A DNA stretch of 64,000 nucleotides, taken from Myrica gale (Eukaryota; Streptophyta; Magnoliopsida; Fagales; Myricaceae). The stretch lies in assembly GCA_963930655.1 (NCBI GenBank), contig OZ005606.1, forward strand, positions 20,128,001 to 20,192,000, read 5' to 3'. Each line of letters starts with the position of its first letter. Positions within the stretch are counted from its first letter, which is position 1. Positions 11,356 to 22,441 of the stretch are shown here, one piece after another. A program made the position numbers and the translations under genes. A model generated the notes under the pieces. It was not told the origin of the DNA. It did no database searches and saw only the letters and a list, made by a program, of their open reading frames with translations.

Positions 11356-13107
11356 TAATCTCTGGCAGTGAAAACAGACAAATAACTGAAAAAAAAAAAA
11401 TATACCGTCAAGTTGGTAGGGCCAACTGTAACGTTTTTTTTAAATTCAATGGGATTGTTTTGTTGGGGGCCAGTGCCGTGTGGGTCCAATGGTGTTAAGA
11501 AAAAACGTGTAACTTAGTCAACCCTGCAACCAATCAGCAAGCACCTTCTTTTCTGATGACGTCTGTCTGTCACTTTCTAGGCCAAACATGTGTGTAGGAA
11601 GAATATTCTCCTTTTTCTTTCCTTCCTCTCGTTGAAGACTGGTGTTTGGTAAAAGGGACAAAGGGAAGGCCCAATCGTGGGCCAAGAAACAGTCCCCCAT
11701 TATACGCAACTAAAAAGATACCTCCTCTGTTCATGTTGTGAGGCGCAAATTCCTTGTGGGGAAATACCTCTCAATCATGTCTGTCTCCCTCCATCATTGA
11801 AAACTTCTTCTGCACATGGTTTTTATGGAGTAGAAAATTTGGAATTTTTCTATTTAAGCATCTATTTTGACTAAAATCAGATGAACATAAGTTAATGAAA
11901 AGCTTGACTTAAAGATAAAGCTAGACGTGGAGAGTGCAGATTATTTCTTTGGCAAAAAAGGTTGTTTTTAGATAGAGTGGTCGTAGGAATTCGATTAATG
12001 GAGCAGACGAAGGCATCCGTACATCCCATCAGGAATATGTTACAAGTGGCCCGCAAACTATTGTAGCAATAAGATCACATTTTTGTCTTAACATGTGGAC
12101 CCAACTTGTCTTGCCGACACTGCCACTGCTGTCCTACTTTTTTTCTTTTTTCGAACTTCATACAATTGATAATTATTACGCCCTTTCATTTTCAATAGGT
12201 CTTTCATCTGAGAATATAGTGGATGTTCCTAACAGTAGGCTGAAACAAACATTCGTTTATGTTGCTTTCAAAAATTAGAAGGAACCATTCCAATGGGCTA
12301 ATGGCACATAAAGATTAGTGGGATCTAGGAGATGTTCGACGAAAATGAAATCATCACCTGCATCTTTGTGGCCCACCGTCTGACTCTCTTGTCCCCTTTT
12401 CTGTTTTTTTTTTTTTAAAAAAAGTTGTCTCCTTCTCTGTTGGGCGACAAGTTGCTGCCATGCGTACTGTTGCATGGTAGCAATTTGTCTTCAACAACTT
12501 TTTTGCCTTTTTTTTGCTTTTTTTTACCTTCAAAAAATCAAATTTTAATAAAAATATAATAAAGTCGAAATAAATAAAAAACAACTTTAAACATCATCAT
12601 CAATTTTGCACACATCATCAATCTCTACACAAACACCAATATAACTTTAACAACACCTAAAAATTTACAAAACTCTTCAAATCCTACAAAACTCTTCAAA
12701 ACGAACATAACCCTAGTTTTGGAATTCCTGTAGTTTGCTTTTTATCTCCCATTTTATGATTTTCTGGACTCTCTTCCCCCACATTTTAAGGCCACAACCA
12801 TACTTCCTCGGAAGTTCCTTAATTATTCAGAAAACATTTTAAGGCCATAACCAAACTTCCTCGGAAGTTCAAACCGTATGAATTTGGAAAAAGTTTGTGG
12901 AACAAAACAAACGCACCAATGAAAAAGTCTGTGGGGGGTCGATTTTTTCCTGTTGGGGACCGCTAGGTGTTAGATCTAGAATATAAAAAAGAATATTAAA
13001 TCATAGACCCTATATAACACAACACACACAGAGGTAGCACAATCGGGCCAACTGCATTGTCTGCCTTTGTGCACAATGGTTGTTGATTGGGCATAGAAGT
13101 ATTCTGT
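11356..13107. other. Intergenic DNA without a recognised gene
   Basis: No frame has recognisable similarity. One short direct repeat is visible: CATTTTAAGGCCACAACC... followed by CTTCCTCGGAAGTTC at about 12782-12817 recurs, slightly changed, at 12834-12869. The core CTTCCTCGGAAG contains a small palindrome. Function unknown. Confidence 0.5.
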
Positions 13108-13227
13108 CTTTTTTTTTTCCTAAGTAAATACTTTATTGAAAATTAAAAAAAAAACCACGAGGTTGTTCAAAATAGTCAGTGTATGGGTGAAAATGGGTGA
13201 AAATGATGCCATATTTGGCCTAATTAA

Positions 13228-13583
13228 TATCAAAGGAAGCAAATTTTTCAGCTTAGCAAATGATCTCTTGTAGAGATTCCTCCTCTTCCTTTCCAGATGT
13301 CAAGCATAGTGCTATCGAGCTGCAGCCTCCTGCCATGTAGCCCATCTGCACCCACATACTCTCTTGACGTAGCCTCACGCTGATTCTCTTTTTGTTTGCT
13401 CTTTTTTTTTTCATTGTCACATATGTACTTATTTCTCTTTTTCCGTTTGTACCTTTTGTATTAGCCTTTCTCTTTCCCTTTTGCATATAAGCTTGCACTG
13501 TACATAAAGCGATAATTTACGAAGACAATGAGATTATCATTTTCTCTTGCTCTTTCTTTGTTCGGCATCTCTGGGTTCTAACA
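13228..13583 (+). repeat. Copia 5' LTR
   Basis: Starts TATCAAAGGAAGC (a TA variant of the usual TG start) and ends GGGTTCTAACA. Same length (356 bp) as the 3' copy. It is followed immediately by the primer-binding site. Confidence 0.9.
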
Positions 13584-13686
13584 TGGTATCCGAGCAAGTT
13601 TAGTAATTCTCTCATGGAGTAATTTCATCATTCACCTTCTTCGCATACTATCTTTTTTTTTTTTTTCTATTCAACTTCAAGACATC

Positions 13687-14683
13687 ATGAGTACTGCCTC
13701 TTCTCAATCTTCCAGTTCATCTTCATCCCTTTCATCTTCTAGCTCTTCACTCTTTGCACCATCAGAGGACCCAAATGGTCCATATTTCCTCCATCATAGT
13801 GATAATGGACAAATTGTGGTTTTTATCCCTTTGTTGGATGGCACAAACTACCTTTCATTGAGCCGATCATTCACACTAGCGATTTCCATAAAAAATAAGT
13901 TGGGATTTTTTGGATGACAATGTAGCAATTCCATAAATCAGTGATAACTTATATATAACATGGTTGAGATGCAACAACATGATTCTCTCATGGATCTTGA
14001 ACTCTATCACTAAAGACATTGCTTCCAATGTTCTTTATATTAACTCTGCAAAGGTTGTATGTGAGGTGCTTAAGAAAAGGTTCGGTCAGCCCAATGATGC
14101 CACAATCTATCATCTTCATCATCAATTGAGCTCCATTGTGCATGGCAGTCAATTTGTGAGTGAGTACTTTACTCAACTTAATGGTATTTGGGATGAACTT
14201 AGCAATTGTAGGCCATTACCTTGCTGTTAGTGTGGTCTATGTACATGCAATGCTCTTAAACTTGCTGAAGATCTTCAACAGAAGGACAATGTCTTTAAAT
14301 TCTTAATGGGACTGAATGAATCTTTTGACAATGTTAGAGGACAGATCATACTTATGAGTCCAATACCATCACTAGATAAGACTTACTCATTGGTTTTGCA
14401 AGAAGAAAGACAGAAGTTGGCCCGCAACATTGGTTTGCCCAATTTAGAAGGTTCTACTTTAGCTGCAAATCAAAGTTTTTATACAAGGAAGGAGAAGTCA
14501 AATCTTACTTGCACTCACTGCGGAAAATCTAGGCATAACAGGGATAAATGTTATAGATTAATCGGGTTTCCTCCAAAGTTCAAGTTTACAAAGTCCAAGT
14601 TCAATGCTAATGCTGGTGGTGTTATAGGAAATCATTATGCTCATCATGTTATGTCTCATATGGCTCAGTCAGACACTCCTTGA
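13687..14683 (+). pseudogene. Copia gag remnant with CCHC zinc knuckle
   Basis: Translation from the ATG at 13687 gives a Ser-rich head, then the copia gag domain (FIPLLDGTNYLSLSRSFTLA, later FGQPNDATIYHLHHQLSS). A zinc knuckle CTHCGKSRHNRDKCYRLIGF is at about 14510-14570 (C-X2-C-X4-H-X4-C). The frame is interrupted by a shift near 13915 and a stop near 14228, so no intact Gag can be made. Confidence 0.82.
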
Positions 14684-14939
14684 TTAACTCTTACTCAAGG
14701 ACAGATTCAACATCTACTAGCCTTGACTAACACTCAATTTCCTCAGCTCAACATGGGTCCTCGAATGCTTTACAAGAAGCCCTTGTAGTCACCTCATCTC
14801 CCTCAGAAACTGTCTAACCTAACATCACTGACACTTCCACCTTTGCCCCTCCTTGGATCAATATAGTAGGTATTGATTTTTCCTTTTCAACAACTTCAAG
14901 TTTTTCCACGACTTCTTTTCATCAATCATCCACTAATCC

Positions 14940-16800
14940 ACATAATACACCTTGGATTGTCGACACTAGAGCTACTGACCACATGGTTTGCTCCATTTAT
15001 CATCTCACAAACATGATTTCTATCACTCAAACCTTCATTCACTTATCCAATGGTACTCGTGCACAAGCCACACACATTGGTACTGTAAAGCTCTCGGATT
15101 CTCTCACTCTTAGTCATGTCTTGTGTGTCCCTTCTTTTAATTTCGACCTCATCTCAGTTAACAAAATCACTCGCAGCCCCAACACTTGTCTCATTTTCTC
15201 TAAAAAATTTTGTTTCATCCAGGTCCTCTCTACATGGGACGACAATTAGACTTGCTAAAGTCCATCGTAGTCTATATTTTCTACTCCCAGGCTCACTTAA
15301 CAACTCTGTCACGCCTCTTCCTTTTGTTGTCAGCTGCAACAATGTCACTAGTTCTCCAATTTTCAATTTGTGGCATTTTAGGCTAGGTCACTTGTCAAGT
15401 CAGAGATTGAACTTGATTCAATCTTATGCACCTCATGTAACTAGTTCTGAGAATTTAAAATGTGTTCTCTGTCCTTTAGCCAAGCAGAAGTGAAATCCTT
15501 TTCATTCCAGTGTTACTCACAGCTCTTATCCTTTTGATTTAATACATTGTGATATTTGGGGACCTTATTCTCAGGCTTGTTTATAAGGTTCACAGTACTT
15601 TCTCACTATTGATGATGATTATACTTGAGTTACTTGGGTTTATCTAATGATATTTAAATCTGAAACCCAAACTCTCATATAATCATTCTTTCATCTTATT
15701 TCCACACAATTCAATACCACAGTCAAGAAGATAAGAACTGACAATTGTATTGAATTTCAGATGTCAGATTTTTACAATTTCAACTGAGTTTCACATCAAA
15801 AGTCTTGTGTTTACACTCCCCAACAAAATGAGGTTTTTGAGCGAAAACACCAACACCTTTTGAATGTTGCTCGAGCTCTCCTTTTTCAATGGAATTCTAA
15901 ATTTTCCTCCACTATCGTTGGTAGTGGTTTTAACCAATCTCTGTTACATTATTCACTTTTTGCCAAGCAAACTTCATATGGTTTTATTGTTGTTCTTATA
16001 TATGTTGATGACATCATTGTTGGAAGTACTATCTTGTCTATCATTCAGTTATTGAAGCATTAGCTTCACAACAAGTTTAAAATCAAAGACCTGGGTGCTC
16101 TTAAATATTTCCTTGGTTTAGAAGTGGCACACTCTTCATATGGAAACCACATATGGAAAGGAAATACACCCTTGAATAATCTGGTCTTCTAGGCAGTAAA
16201 ACTATCTATACTCACATTGAACTTAATCACAAAAGTTCACATTATACAAATCATTTACTTGAAGATATTACTGCATATAGAAGATTGATTGACAAATTGG
16301 TTTACCTCAACATTACTCTGGCTGACATCACCTATACAGTGAATGTTTTGAGGCAATTATTAGACAAACCAACACAAGTGCATCTACAGGCAGCTTATCG
16401 GGTCCTTAAGTATCGTAAGGGATCGATAGGGCAAGGTATTTTCTTGTCTTCTCAGTGTCCTTTGCACTTTAAGGTTTTTAGTGACTTTGACTGGGCTACC
16501 CTGATACTCGAAGATCAGTAACTGATTTCTGTATTTTTATTGGCGACTCTTTGATTAGCTGGAAATCTAAGAAACAAGCCACGAAATCTCGTTCATCAGC
16601 AGAGGCTGAATACTGTGTCTTAGCTCACACCTCTTGTGAGATTGTTTGGTTACTTGCTTTACTCAAGGATTTCCATATTCAACATTCAAAACCTGTTCTC
16701 ATATATTATGACAACCAGGCGACCATACACCTTACCAAGAACCCCATTTTCAACTAGAGAACTAAAGCATGTTGAATTGGATTGTCATTTTGTAAGGGAA
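14940..16800 (+). pseudogene. Copia pol remnant (protease, integrase, RT, RNase H) with internal deletion
   Basis: Order of pieces: protease-like WIVDTRATDHMVC (about 14955-14993; the usual DSGA is DTRA), GAG-pre-integrase (LWHFRLGHLSSQRLNLIQS, about 15367-15420) and the start of the integrase core (LIHCDIWGPYSQA, about 15539-15578). NVARALLF, normally late in the integrase core, then joins directly to late RT sequence containing the YVDD catalytic box (about 16000). RNase H blocks (SWKSKKQATKSRSSAEAEY, about 16555-16610; YYDNQATIHLTKNPIF) end it. Many stops and shifts. The integrase-RT join is an internal deletion. Confidence 0.85.
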
Positions 16801-16951
16801 AAAGGTTCTTGCTGTTATCATTTCTCCCATTCATGTGATCCCAGTTTCCAATTGGCAAGCCTACTTACCAAAGCACTACCTACTGCCAATTTCTTCTCAT
16901 TACAGTCCAAGATGGGCATCATGAACTTTTTACGCTCATCTTGTGGGGGAG

Positions 16952-17307
16952 TATCAAAGGAAGAAAATTTTCCAGCTTAGCAAAGGCTCTCATGTAGAGA
17001 ATTCCTCCTCTTCCTTTCCAGATGTCAAGCATAGTGCTACCGAGCTGCAACCTCCTGCCATGTAATCATTTGCACTCACATACTCTCCAGATGTAGCACT
17101 CACGCCGATTCTCTTTTTGTTTACTTATTGATTTCTTTGCCACATATATACTTATTTCTCTTTTACGTTTGTACCCTTTGTATTAGCCTTTCTCTTTCCC
17201 TTTTGCATATAAGTTTGCACTGTACATAAAGCGATAATTTACGAAGACAATGAGATTTTCATTTTCTCTTGCTCTCTTTCTCTGTTCGGCATCTATGGGT
17301 TCTAACA
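16952..17307 (+). repeat. Copia 3' LTR
   Basis: Starts TATCAAAGGAAGA after the polypurine tract GTGGGGGAG and ends GGGTTCTAACA. It is followed by the target duplication ATTAA. It has the same length as the 5' copy but clear base differences, so substantial time has passed since insertion. Confidence 0.9.
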
Positions 17308-18290
17308 ATTAATACACTGACTAGACCAGGAAGAGTAGCGCCGCAAACATTCCTTAATGCTCTTCCCATCCTCCGTACAAGCTTTACTGAAAATTATGAG
17401 GTTATCAGCGAACATCAAATGAGACATTATGGAAGCACCGTAGTATATCCTCACTCCTTTAAAGTGATTTTGTTCCCCATCTTGCAATAATAGTATACAT
17501 AGACCTTCAACACATAGTATAAAAAGAAAAGGTGAGATGAGGTCTCCTTGATGAAGCCTTCGTTGAGGGGTGAAAGAATAGTAGGGAGATCCATTCAAAA
17601 GAATTGATTCCGAGACTGTAGAGACACATTGACTTATCAAATGAATCCATGTCCTAGAGAAACCCAAACATTTTAAAAATTTTAAAAGAAAGGGTAATTC
17701 CACTTGGTCATAGGCCTTTTTCATGTCAATTTTCAATGCCATAATACCTATATTCCCTTTCTTGTTTTGGATGGTGTGCATGAGCTCATGGGCAAGGAGA
17801 GAATTTTCTTAGATGAATCGCGGAGGAATAAATCCAGCTTGCATATGGGAGATAATCTTGAGAAGGAAACCTTTGAGTCTATTAGCTAGAATTTTGGAAA
17901 TAATTTTGCAGAGAACATTGCAAAGACTAATCGGTCTAAAGTGGGAGGCTAAGGTAGGATTTGCCTTTCTTTGGGATTAGGACAATGTTAGTATGGTTAA
18001 GGGCTTTTGAGAAGATAACCAGAATAAAAAAAACTCTGGACAATCATCACCAAATCATTTTTCACAATCTGCCAGTAAGACTAATAGAACAGAGCCATTA
18101 TTCCATCCGAGCTAGGTACTTTAGTAGCACAAATGGATCGGACAACTTTCCAGATTTTAGTCTCATCCGGAATACGACATAATAATTCATTATCATCAGT
18201 AGAAAATAAAGTACTAATATCACCTGATATGGTAGGCGATGAGCTCCAGTAGGCATTCAAGCGGGCTAACACCATACATACTTTATAGGG

Positions 18291-19803
18291 CCAAGATTTA
18301 ATGGGTTATGCTTTTCTCCCCACTTGCGAATCATAAATGCAAAATTTGTATCACTTATAATACTTGAATATGTATATATAAATCCAATGGCCAAATGAAA
18401 CAAGCAGCAGACCCTCAACTTCAAGACCAAACTCGAGTGTATAAGAGTGAAATCCAAACAAAAGTCATCCTATTGCCAAGGAACCATAGCTTGAATTCCA
18501 GTGTTTGTGGCCTTCCTTAGACATGTTTTTAAAAATTAATTTTTTCATATGAGCTTTGCCGGATATTTTGTTGGTGTTTGTAGGGCTAGTTTTTGCGTTT
18601 TGATGTTCAACCTGACATGTACATAAGGGGTACCATCAGTTTATGTTCAATTGCATGCAGCATAAAACATTCTGCATATAATAAAGATCAACGAGTCTTT
18701 ATAACATTGATGAAAGCTAGTAGCATGAACTCACCAGCAAGTATTCAGCTTCAACATCCACGAATTCTTGCATTTTAATATCATGATTGTCCAAATTTGT
18801 TTTTAGACTTGTTTTACATACAGACAAAGAATAAAACATGTAAGGCATATAGAAGACAGAGAATGGACACAAACCAAACAGTAAATAAGTGATTAAGAGG
18901 ACAATTAGTGAGTTAAGTGAGGGTACCTACTTCCAGCTATGGTTTTCTTGCAACATTCTTGAACCAAAATGATGGTAACCACAATCATTCCATTCACATT
19001 CTTGGGATTAGAATACCTCAGTGAACTCCATTGGAGAAAAAGTTAATTATCAAGCAGTTGATGACATTTGCTAGCTAGGTGAAATCAGTAGATAACATGT
19101 AGGCTCATAAAATCTTTAGGGAAAGAGGGGCTCTGCAAGCAAATACTGTCCAAATACAATCTGCTTTAGTGCATTGGAACAATAATATAATTCATTCATT
19201 CAAGCTCACATCTGTAACTTTATTCAATATATTTCTTATGTCACCAAAGGTACTTCAGGTAGTTATAGTGTTAAACTGCTAAGCTAATATGAAGTTATGG
19301 ATTCTCATTTCACACACTCCATCAAGAAACTAAGAGAAGGAAGAAAGGTTCTATACAGGTAAACCTAAACTCTAACAACCATAGCTGATTTGCAGAAAAC
19401 CCAAATGATTAAAGATTCGACACCCTTTGAACGATAGATTGTAAAAAGAAAGCAGATAAATCTTGAAACAACCAAATAAACTAGAACATATCAAACTCTA
19501 CACTTCACCATGATTCAATTATAATTTACCATTTCCTAAAAAATGATTACCAGAAAAGTAAAACCCAAGACAGAAATTAGAAACACTTATTTGATCATTT
19601 TTCTTTGAAGAGAATCAATAAACAGACGACTGCATCAACTAAAAAGGAAATATATGTTACCAAAATTGGATATATCCACTTTAGCTGAAGAATCTAATAG
19701 GACTGCACAAATAACCAGTTTTTAGTTGATGAGTTTTCTGATAAAAACAATGAGAGAACATTAATTAGAGTCTAATCGTTCTAGTTGCACAAGAAATAAC
19801 AAA
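18291..19803. other. Intergenic DNA without a recognised gene
   Basis: No coding similarity, RNA gene or clean repeat was recognised on either strand. It lies between the truncated LINE and the orphan IQD-like exon. If an IQD gene once continued leftward, its later exons are not visible here. Confidence 0.5.
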
Positions 19804-19844
19804 AAGGCTCGTTCTATGTTCGAGATAACAAGTCCAAACTTATA

Positions 19845-19904
19845 TTTGGGCTTAGGCCTGAAAGATTTCTTCACTGCAGAAAACCAGCCCCCTTTCTTCC
19901 CCAT
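19845..19904 (-). pseudogene. Orphan first exon resembling an IQD (IQ67-domain) protein
   Basis: From the ATG at 19904 on the - strand the frame begins MGKKGGWFSAVKKSFRPKPK. This closely matches the conserved N-terminal head of IQD calmodulin-binding scaffold proteins (MGKKG-WFSAVKKA-SPE-K pattern). The K/R-rich continuation, the IQ67 helix and the C-terminal DUF4005-type region are not seen further left, where a truncated LINE begins at 18290. I infer a broken gene or first-exon duplicate. A live gene with a very long first intron is less likely. A TRIM array sits about 270 bases upstream. Confidence 0.45.
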
Positions 19905-20171
19905 TCTCTAGTAGTTCACCTTTAGAAAATCAAAGCAGAGCAAGAATCAAAAACTCAACCCAAAAGATGGTGCGACGCCCAGGTGTCAAAATCGAAAGAT
20001 TTCTCTTTGAACAAGGAACCTAGATCAAATTCTTCAGATAATTTTGTAGACACGCCTCTTATAGAGACAGATAGGAACATAAACCCCCATAAATGAGGAC
20101 AAAAATGGACAAACATATCATTGAAGAATGCCAAAATAGTAGAAAACACTCCAATATGTACCTTTGCATGG

Positions 20172-20292
20172 TGTAACAGTCCCACATTGGTTGTGGAATA
20201 AAAGTAATGCCTTAATATAAGCTTAGAGGCACCTCCACTTGATAAGTCGGTTTTCTATGTGTGAATCTCCAAGCTTATATGGGTTTGTTACA
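20172..20292 (+). repeat. TRIM LTR 1
   Basis: Outer left LTR, beginning TGTAACAGTC and ending TTTGTTACA; the termini TGTAACA/TGTTACA are perfect inverted repeats. Followed by the primer-binding site. Confidence 0.9.
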
Positions 20293-20504
20293 AATGGTAT
20301 CAAAGCCGGGTTGAGCTCTTGTTCTACCTCGTCACCACGCCTACGGAGTGGCCTGCCATGGATTCGGTGGTACGGGCACGACCCTAGTCCGAGGAATAGA
20401 AGGCACGATCATGGATCTAGTGGAACGAGCATGACCCCAGTCCGGTGAATAGAAGTCCCATGGTGCTCGGCCAACGTGGACGTTGGTCTTAAAGGGTGGT
20501 GGTA

Positions 20505-20626
20505 TGTAACAGTCCCACATTGGTTGGAGAATAAAAGTAATGCCTTAATATAAGCTTGGAGGCACCTCCAATTGGTAAGCCAGTTTTTCAAGGTGTGAAT
20601 CTCCAAGCTTATGTGAGTCTATTACA
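20505..20626 (+). repeat. TRIM LTR 2
   Basis: Internal LTR, ending CTATTACA, preceded by AAAGGGTGGTGGTA and followed by AATGGTATCAAAG. Confidence 0.88.
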
Positions 20627-20839
20627 AATGGTATCAAAGTTGGTTGTGGGCTCTTGTTCTACCCCGTCACCACGCCTACGGAGTGGTCGGCCCTTGATCC
20701 GGTGGTACGGGCACGACCCTAGTCCGAGGAATAGAAGGCACGACCATGGATCCAGTGGAACGGGCATGACCCCAATCCGGTGAATAGAAGCCCCATGGTG
20801 CTCGGCCAACGTGGGCGTTGGTCTTAAAGGGTGGTGGTA

Positions 20840-20961
20840 TGTAACAGTCTCACATTGGTTGGGGAATAAAAGTAATGCCTTAATATAAGCTTGGAGACAC
20901 CTCCACTTGGTAAGCCAGTTTTCCAAGGTGTGAATCTCCAAACTTATGTAGGTCTATTACA
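20840..20961 (+). repeat. TRIM LTR 3
   Basis: Internal LTR, ending CTATTACA like LTR 2, so LTRs 2 and 3 share a derived change relative to the outer pair (GTTACA). Confidence 0.88.
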
Positions 20962-21174
20962 AATGGTATCAAAGCCGGTTGTGGGCTCTTGTTCTACCCC
21001 GTCACCACGCCTACGGAGTGGCCGACCATGGATCCGGTGGTACGGGCACGACCATAGTCCGAGAAATAGAAGGCACGACCATGGATCTAGTGGAACGGAC
21101 ATGACCCCAGTCCGGTGAATAGAAGCCCCATGGTGCTCGGCCAACGTGGGCGTTGGTCTTAAAGGGTGGTGGTA

Positions 21175-21295
21175 TGTAACAGTCCCACATTGGTTGGGGA
21201 ATAAAAGTAATGCCTTAATATAAGCTTGGAGGCACCTCCACTTGGTAAGCCGATTTTCTAAGTGTGAATCTCCAAGCTTATATGGGTTTGTTACA
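21175..21295 (+). repeat. TRIM LTR 4
   Basis: Outer right LTR, ending TTTGTTACA like LTR 1 and followed directly by the duplicated target CATGG. Confidence 0.9.
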
Positions 21296-21300
21296 CATGG

Positions 21301-21469
21301 AGTCGTAGATCTATGAGGAGAAGAAGTCAACAATCGGGCTGCCGGCTGGGAGGCGAAGGAGGCAGACGACGACGACGACGACAGCGACTGATCGTGATCC
21401 ATGGGCACCTATAGTATCTGGTTTTATTCCAACAATAAGAGATGACGTGATGGTCCATTCAAGTATTAT
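21301..21469. other. Spacer with GAC microsatellite between TRIM and gypsy
   Basis: Contains a GAC-rich trinucleotide run near 21364-21383. A - strand frame from 21402 reads MDHDQSLSSSSSSASFAS and could be an exon interrupted by the TRIM, but nothing confirms this. The last bases are the left flank of the gypsy insertion and may continue the LINE at 27881. Confidence 0.35.
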
Positions 21470-21936
21470 TGTAACACTCGGTTTGTAACTAAATTTTTTG
21501 AATGAATGATTAGCTATTTCGAGAAGCTACTCTCCGTAATGAAAAAGAATTCACTTGCAATTTCCTATTCCCCTCTTTGTCTTTTACAATGCTTTTATAT
21601 GAAAAGAAGACTTAAGCCAACAACCGGCTGTTACAACAATTCGAACGGTTTGGCTAATTAGGCCCATTTACAGCCCATTAGCCTTCTAACATACTCGACC
21701 CATCCTCCGAAATCCAACTATTACACTTACTACCTTTATCTCGAACCTTCCCAAGTCTTCTCAATTCTTCCGGAGCTTCCCTTTGCTTTTGAACTCCTAA
21801 CACACCGAACTTCAATCTCTGCTCCCACAATACGCCTATCTTACCAACAGTTATCTACCTCCAACTCATCGTCTTCTATCTAGCTCAATACCTCCAGATC
21901 AGCACGTTCTCAGACATAATCGGAAAGATTGTGACA
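21470..21936 (-). repeat. Gypsy 3' LTR
   Basis: 467 bp, TGTAACACTCGG to GATTGTGACA on the + strand. It is the downstream LTR of a - strand element. Nearly identical to the LTR at 27410. Confidence 0.93.
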
Positions 21937-22003
21937 AAGCCCCCTGTCAAAGCACCTTGCCCACAAGGTGAGGATATTGTTGCTGAAGATGATAAAGCTG
22001 CTG

Positions 22004-22417
22004 TCAGGTACTATCTTCATCCGAAACTCCTTTCCATTTAACCAAAACTTCAGTTACAGCATGTTTTCCTAATTTTTTGCTTCGTCGTACAAGAATCTCT
22101 TCTGGCTCCGGCTGGATCTCTCCCGAACTAGTGACTGGAGGGAAAGTTTGCAAAACCTGCGCCACGTCACCCACTTGCTTTTTCAAACAAGACACGTGAA
22201 AAACGGGATGGATTCGGGCTGCCGAAGGAAGCTCAAGCTTATAAGCTAAGTTCCCTATCCTTTTAACTATCTTGAATGGTCCGTAGAATCTAGGCGCAAG
22301 CTTAATGTGTCTTCTGAACGATACTGATCCTTGTCGGTATGGCTGTAGCCTTAGATATACCATATCCCCAATTTGAAATTCCTTGTCTAATCGGTGCTTG
22401 TCATATTGAGATTTCAT
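22004..22417 (-). pseudogene. Gypsy integrase C-terminus with chromodomain
   Basis: Encodes the integrase C-terminal region (KSQYDKHRLDKEFQIGDMVY, then LAPRFYGPFKIVKRIGNLAY and HPVFHVSCLKKQ). A chromodomain segment VTEVLVKWKGVSDEDST follows near 22010-22060. This domain, thought to steer integration to marked chromatin, places the element among chromoviruses. Confidence 0.88.
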
Positions 22418-22441
22418 TCTAGCTTGGGCATGTTGTAAATT

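Larger units (their letters stand above)
13228..17307 (+). mobile_element. Ty1/copia LTR retrotransposon, internally deleted, 4.08 kb
   Basis: Two 356-bp LTRs (13228-13583 and 16952-17307) enclose gag, protease, integrase, reverse transcriptase and RNase H remnants in copia order (integrase before RT). TSDs ATTAA lie at 13223-13227 and 17308-17312. The PBS TGGTATCCGAGCA follows the 5' LTR directly and resembles the initiator-Met tRNA site. The polypurine tract GTGGGGGAG precedes the 3' LTR. The reading frame is broken many times, and the integrase C-terminus plus most of the RT fingers are deleted. The LTRs differ at many positions, so the insertion is not young. It sits inside a LINE. Confidence 0.93.
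13108..18290 (-). mobile_element. Truncated LINE (L1-type), interrupted by a copia element
   Basis: On the - strand, 18275-17313 encodes part of an L1 reverse transcriptase. Blocks seen are LKIDMKKAYDQV (fingers/palm), LHQGDLISPFLFILCVEGL, and MFADN where active elements have a FADD catalytic box. The frame resumes on the far side of the copia insertion (AKYGIIF at about 13203-13223). It ends in AATAAAG and an A tail, seen as T's at 13109-13118. Removing the copia element and one ATTAA copy joins the two parts. The 5' end is truncated near 18290. No convincing LINE TSD was found. Stops and the altered FADD box indicate a dead copy. Confidence 0.75.
20172..21295 (+). mobile_element. Tandem TRIM retrotransposon array (4 LTRs, 3 internal regions)
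   Basis: A miniature LTR retroelement unit is repeated head to tail. LTRs of 121-122 bp start TGTAACAGTCCCACATTGG and end in TTACA; they lie at 20172-20292, 20505-20626, 20840-20961 and 21175-21295. Between them are three internal regions of about 213 bp. Each starts with AATGGTATCAAAGC, a Met-tRNA-like primer site, and ends with the purine-rich AAAGGGTGGTGGTA just before the next LTR. The whole array is flanked by one TSD, CATGG, at 20167-20171 and 21296-21300. It encodes no transposition protein and would need enzymes from another LTR element. Confidence 0.92.

Noticed and set aside
12275-12584. Lys-rich - strand frames as part of the IQD-like gene
   Set aside because: The residues come from a T/A-rich stretch and show none of the IQ67 spacing (no IQ-XXX-RGXXXR pattern).
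19955-20185. 76-residue - strand frame as an exon of a gene
   Set aside because: No family similarity. It lies just upstream of the IQD-like ATG and more likely represents leader or flanking sequence.
20172-21295. Cassandra-type element (TRIM with a 5S rRNA promoter in the LTR)
   Set aside because: No 5S rRNA internal control region was recognised in the 121-bp LTRs, which are also shorter than I expect for Cassandra.
21302-21402. Ser-rich - strand frame MDHDQSLSSSSSS as a real gene start
   Set aside because: Its Ser run comes from a GAC microsatellite and no continuing exon was found beyond the TRIM.
20239-21408. Several 70-150 residue open frames on both strands in the TRIM array
   Set aside because: They repeat with the array period, exist on both strands and resemble no protein family. 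They are by-products of the repeat.
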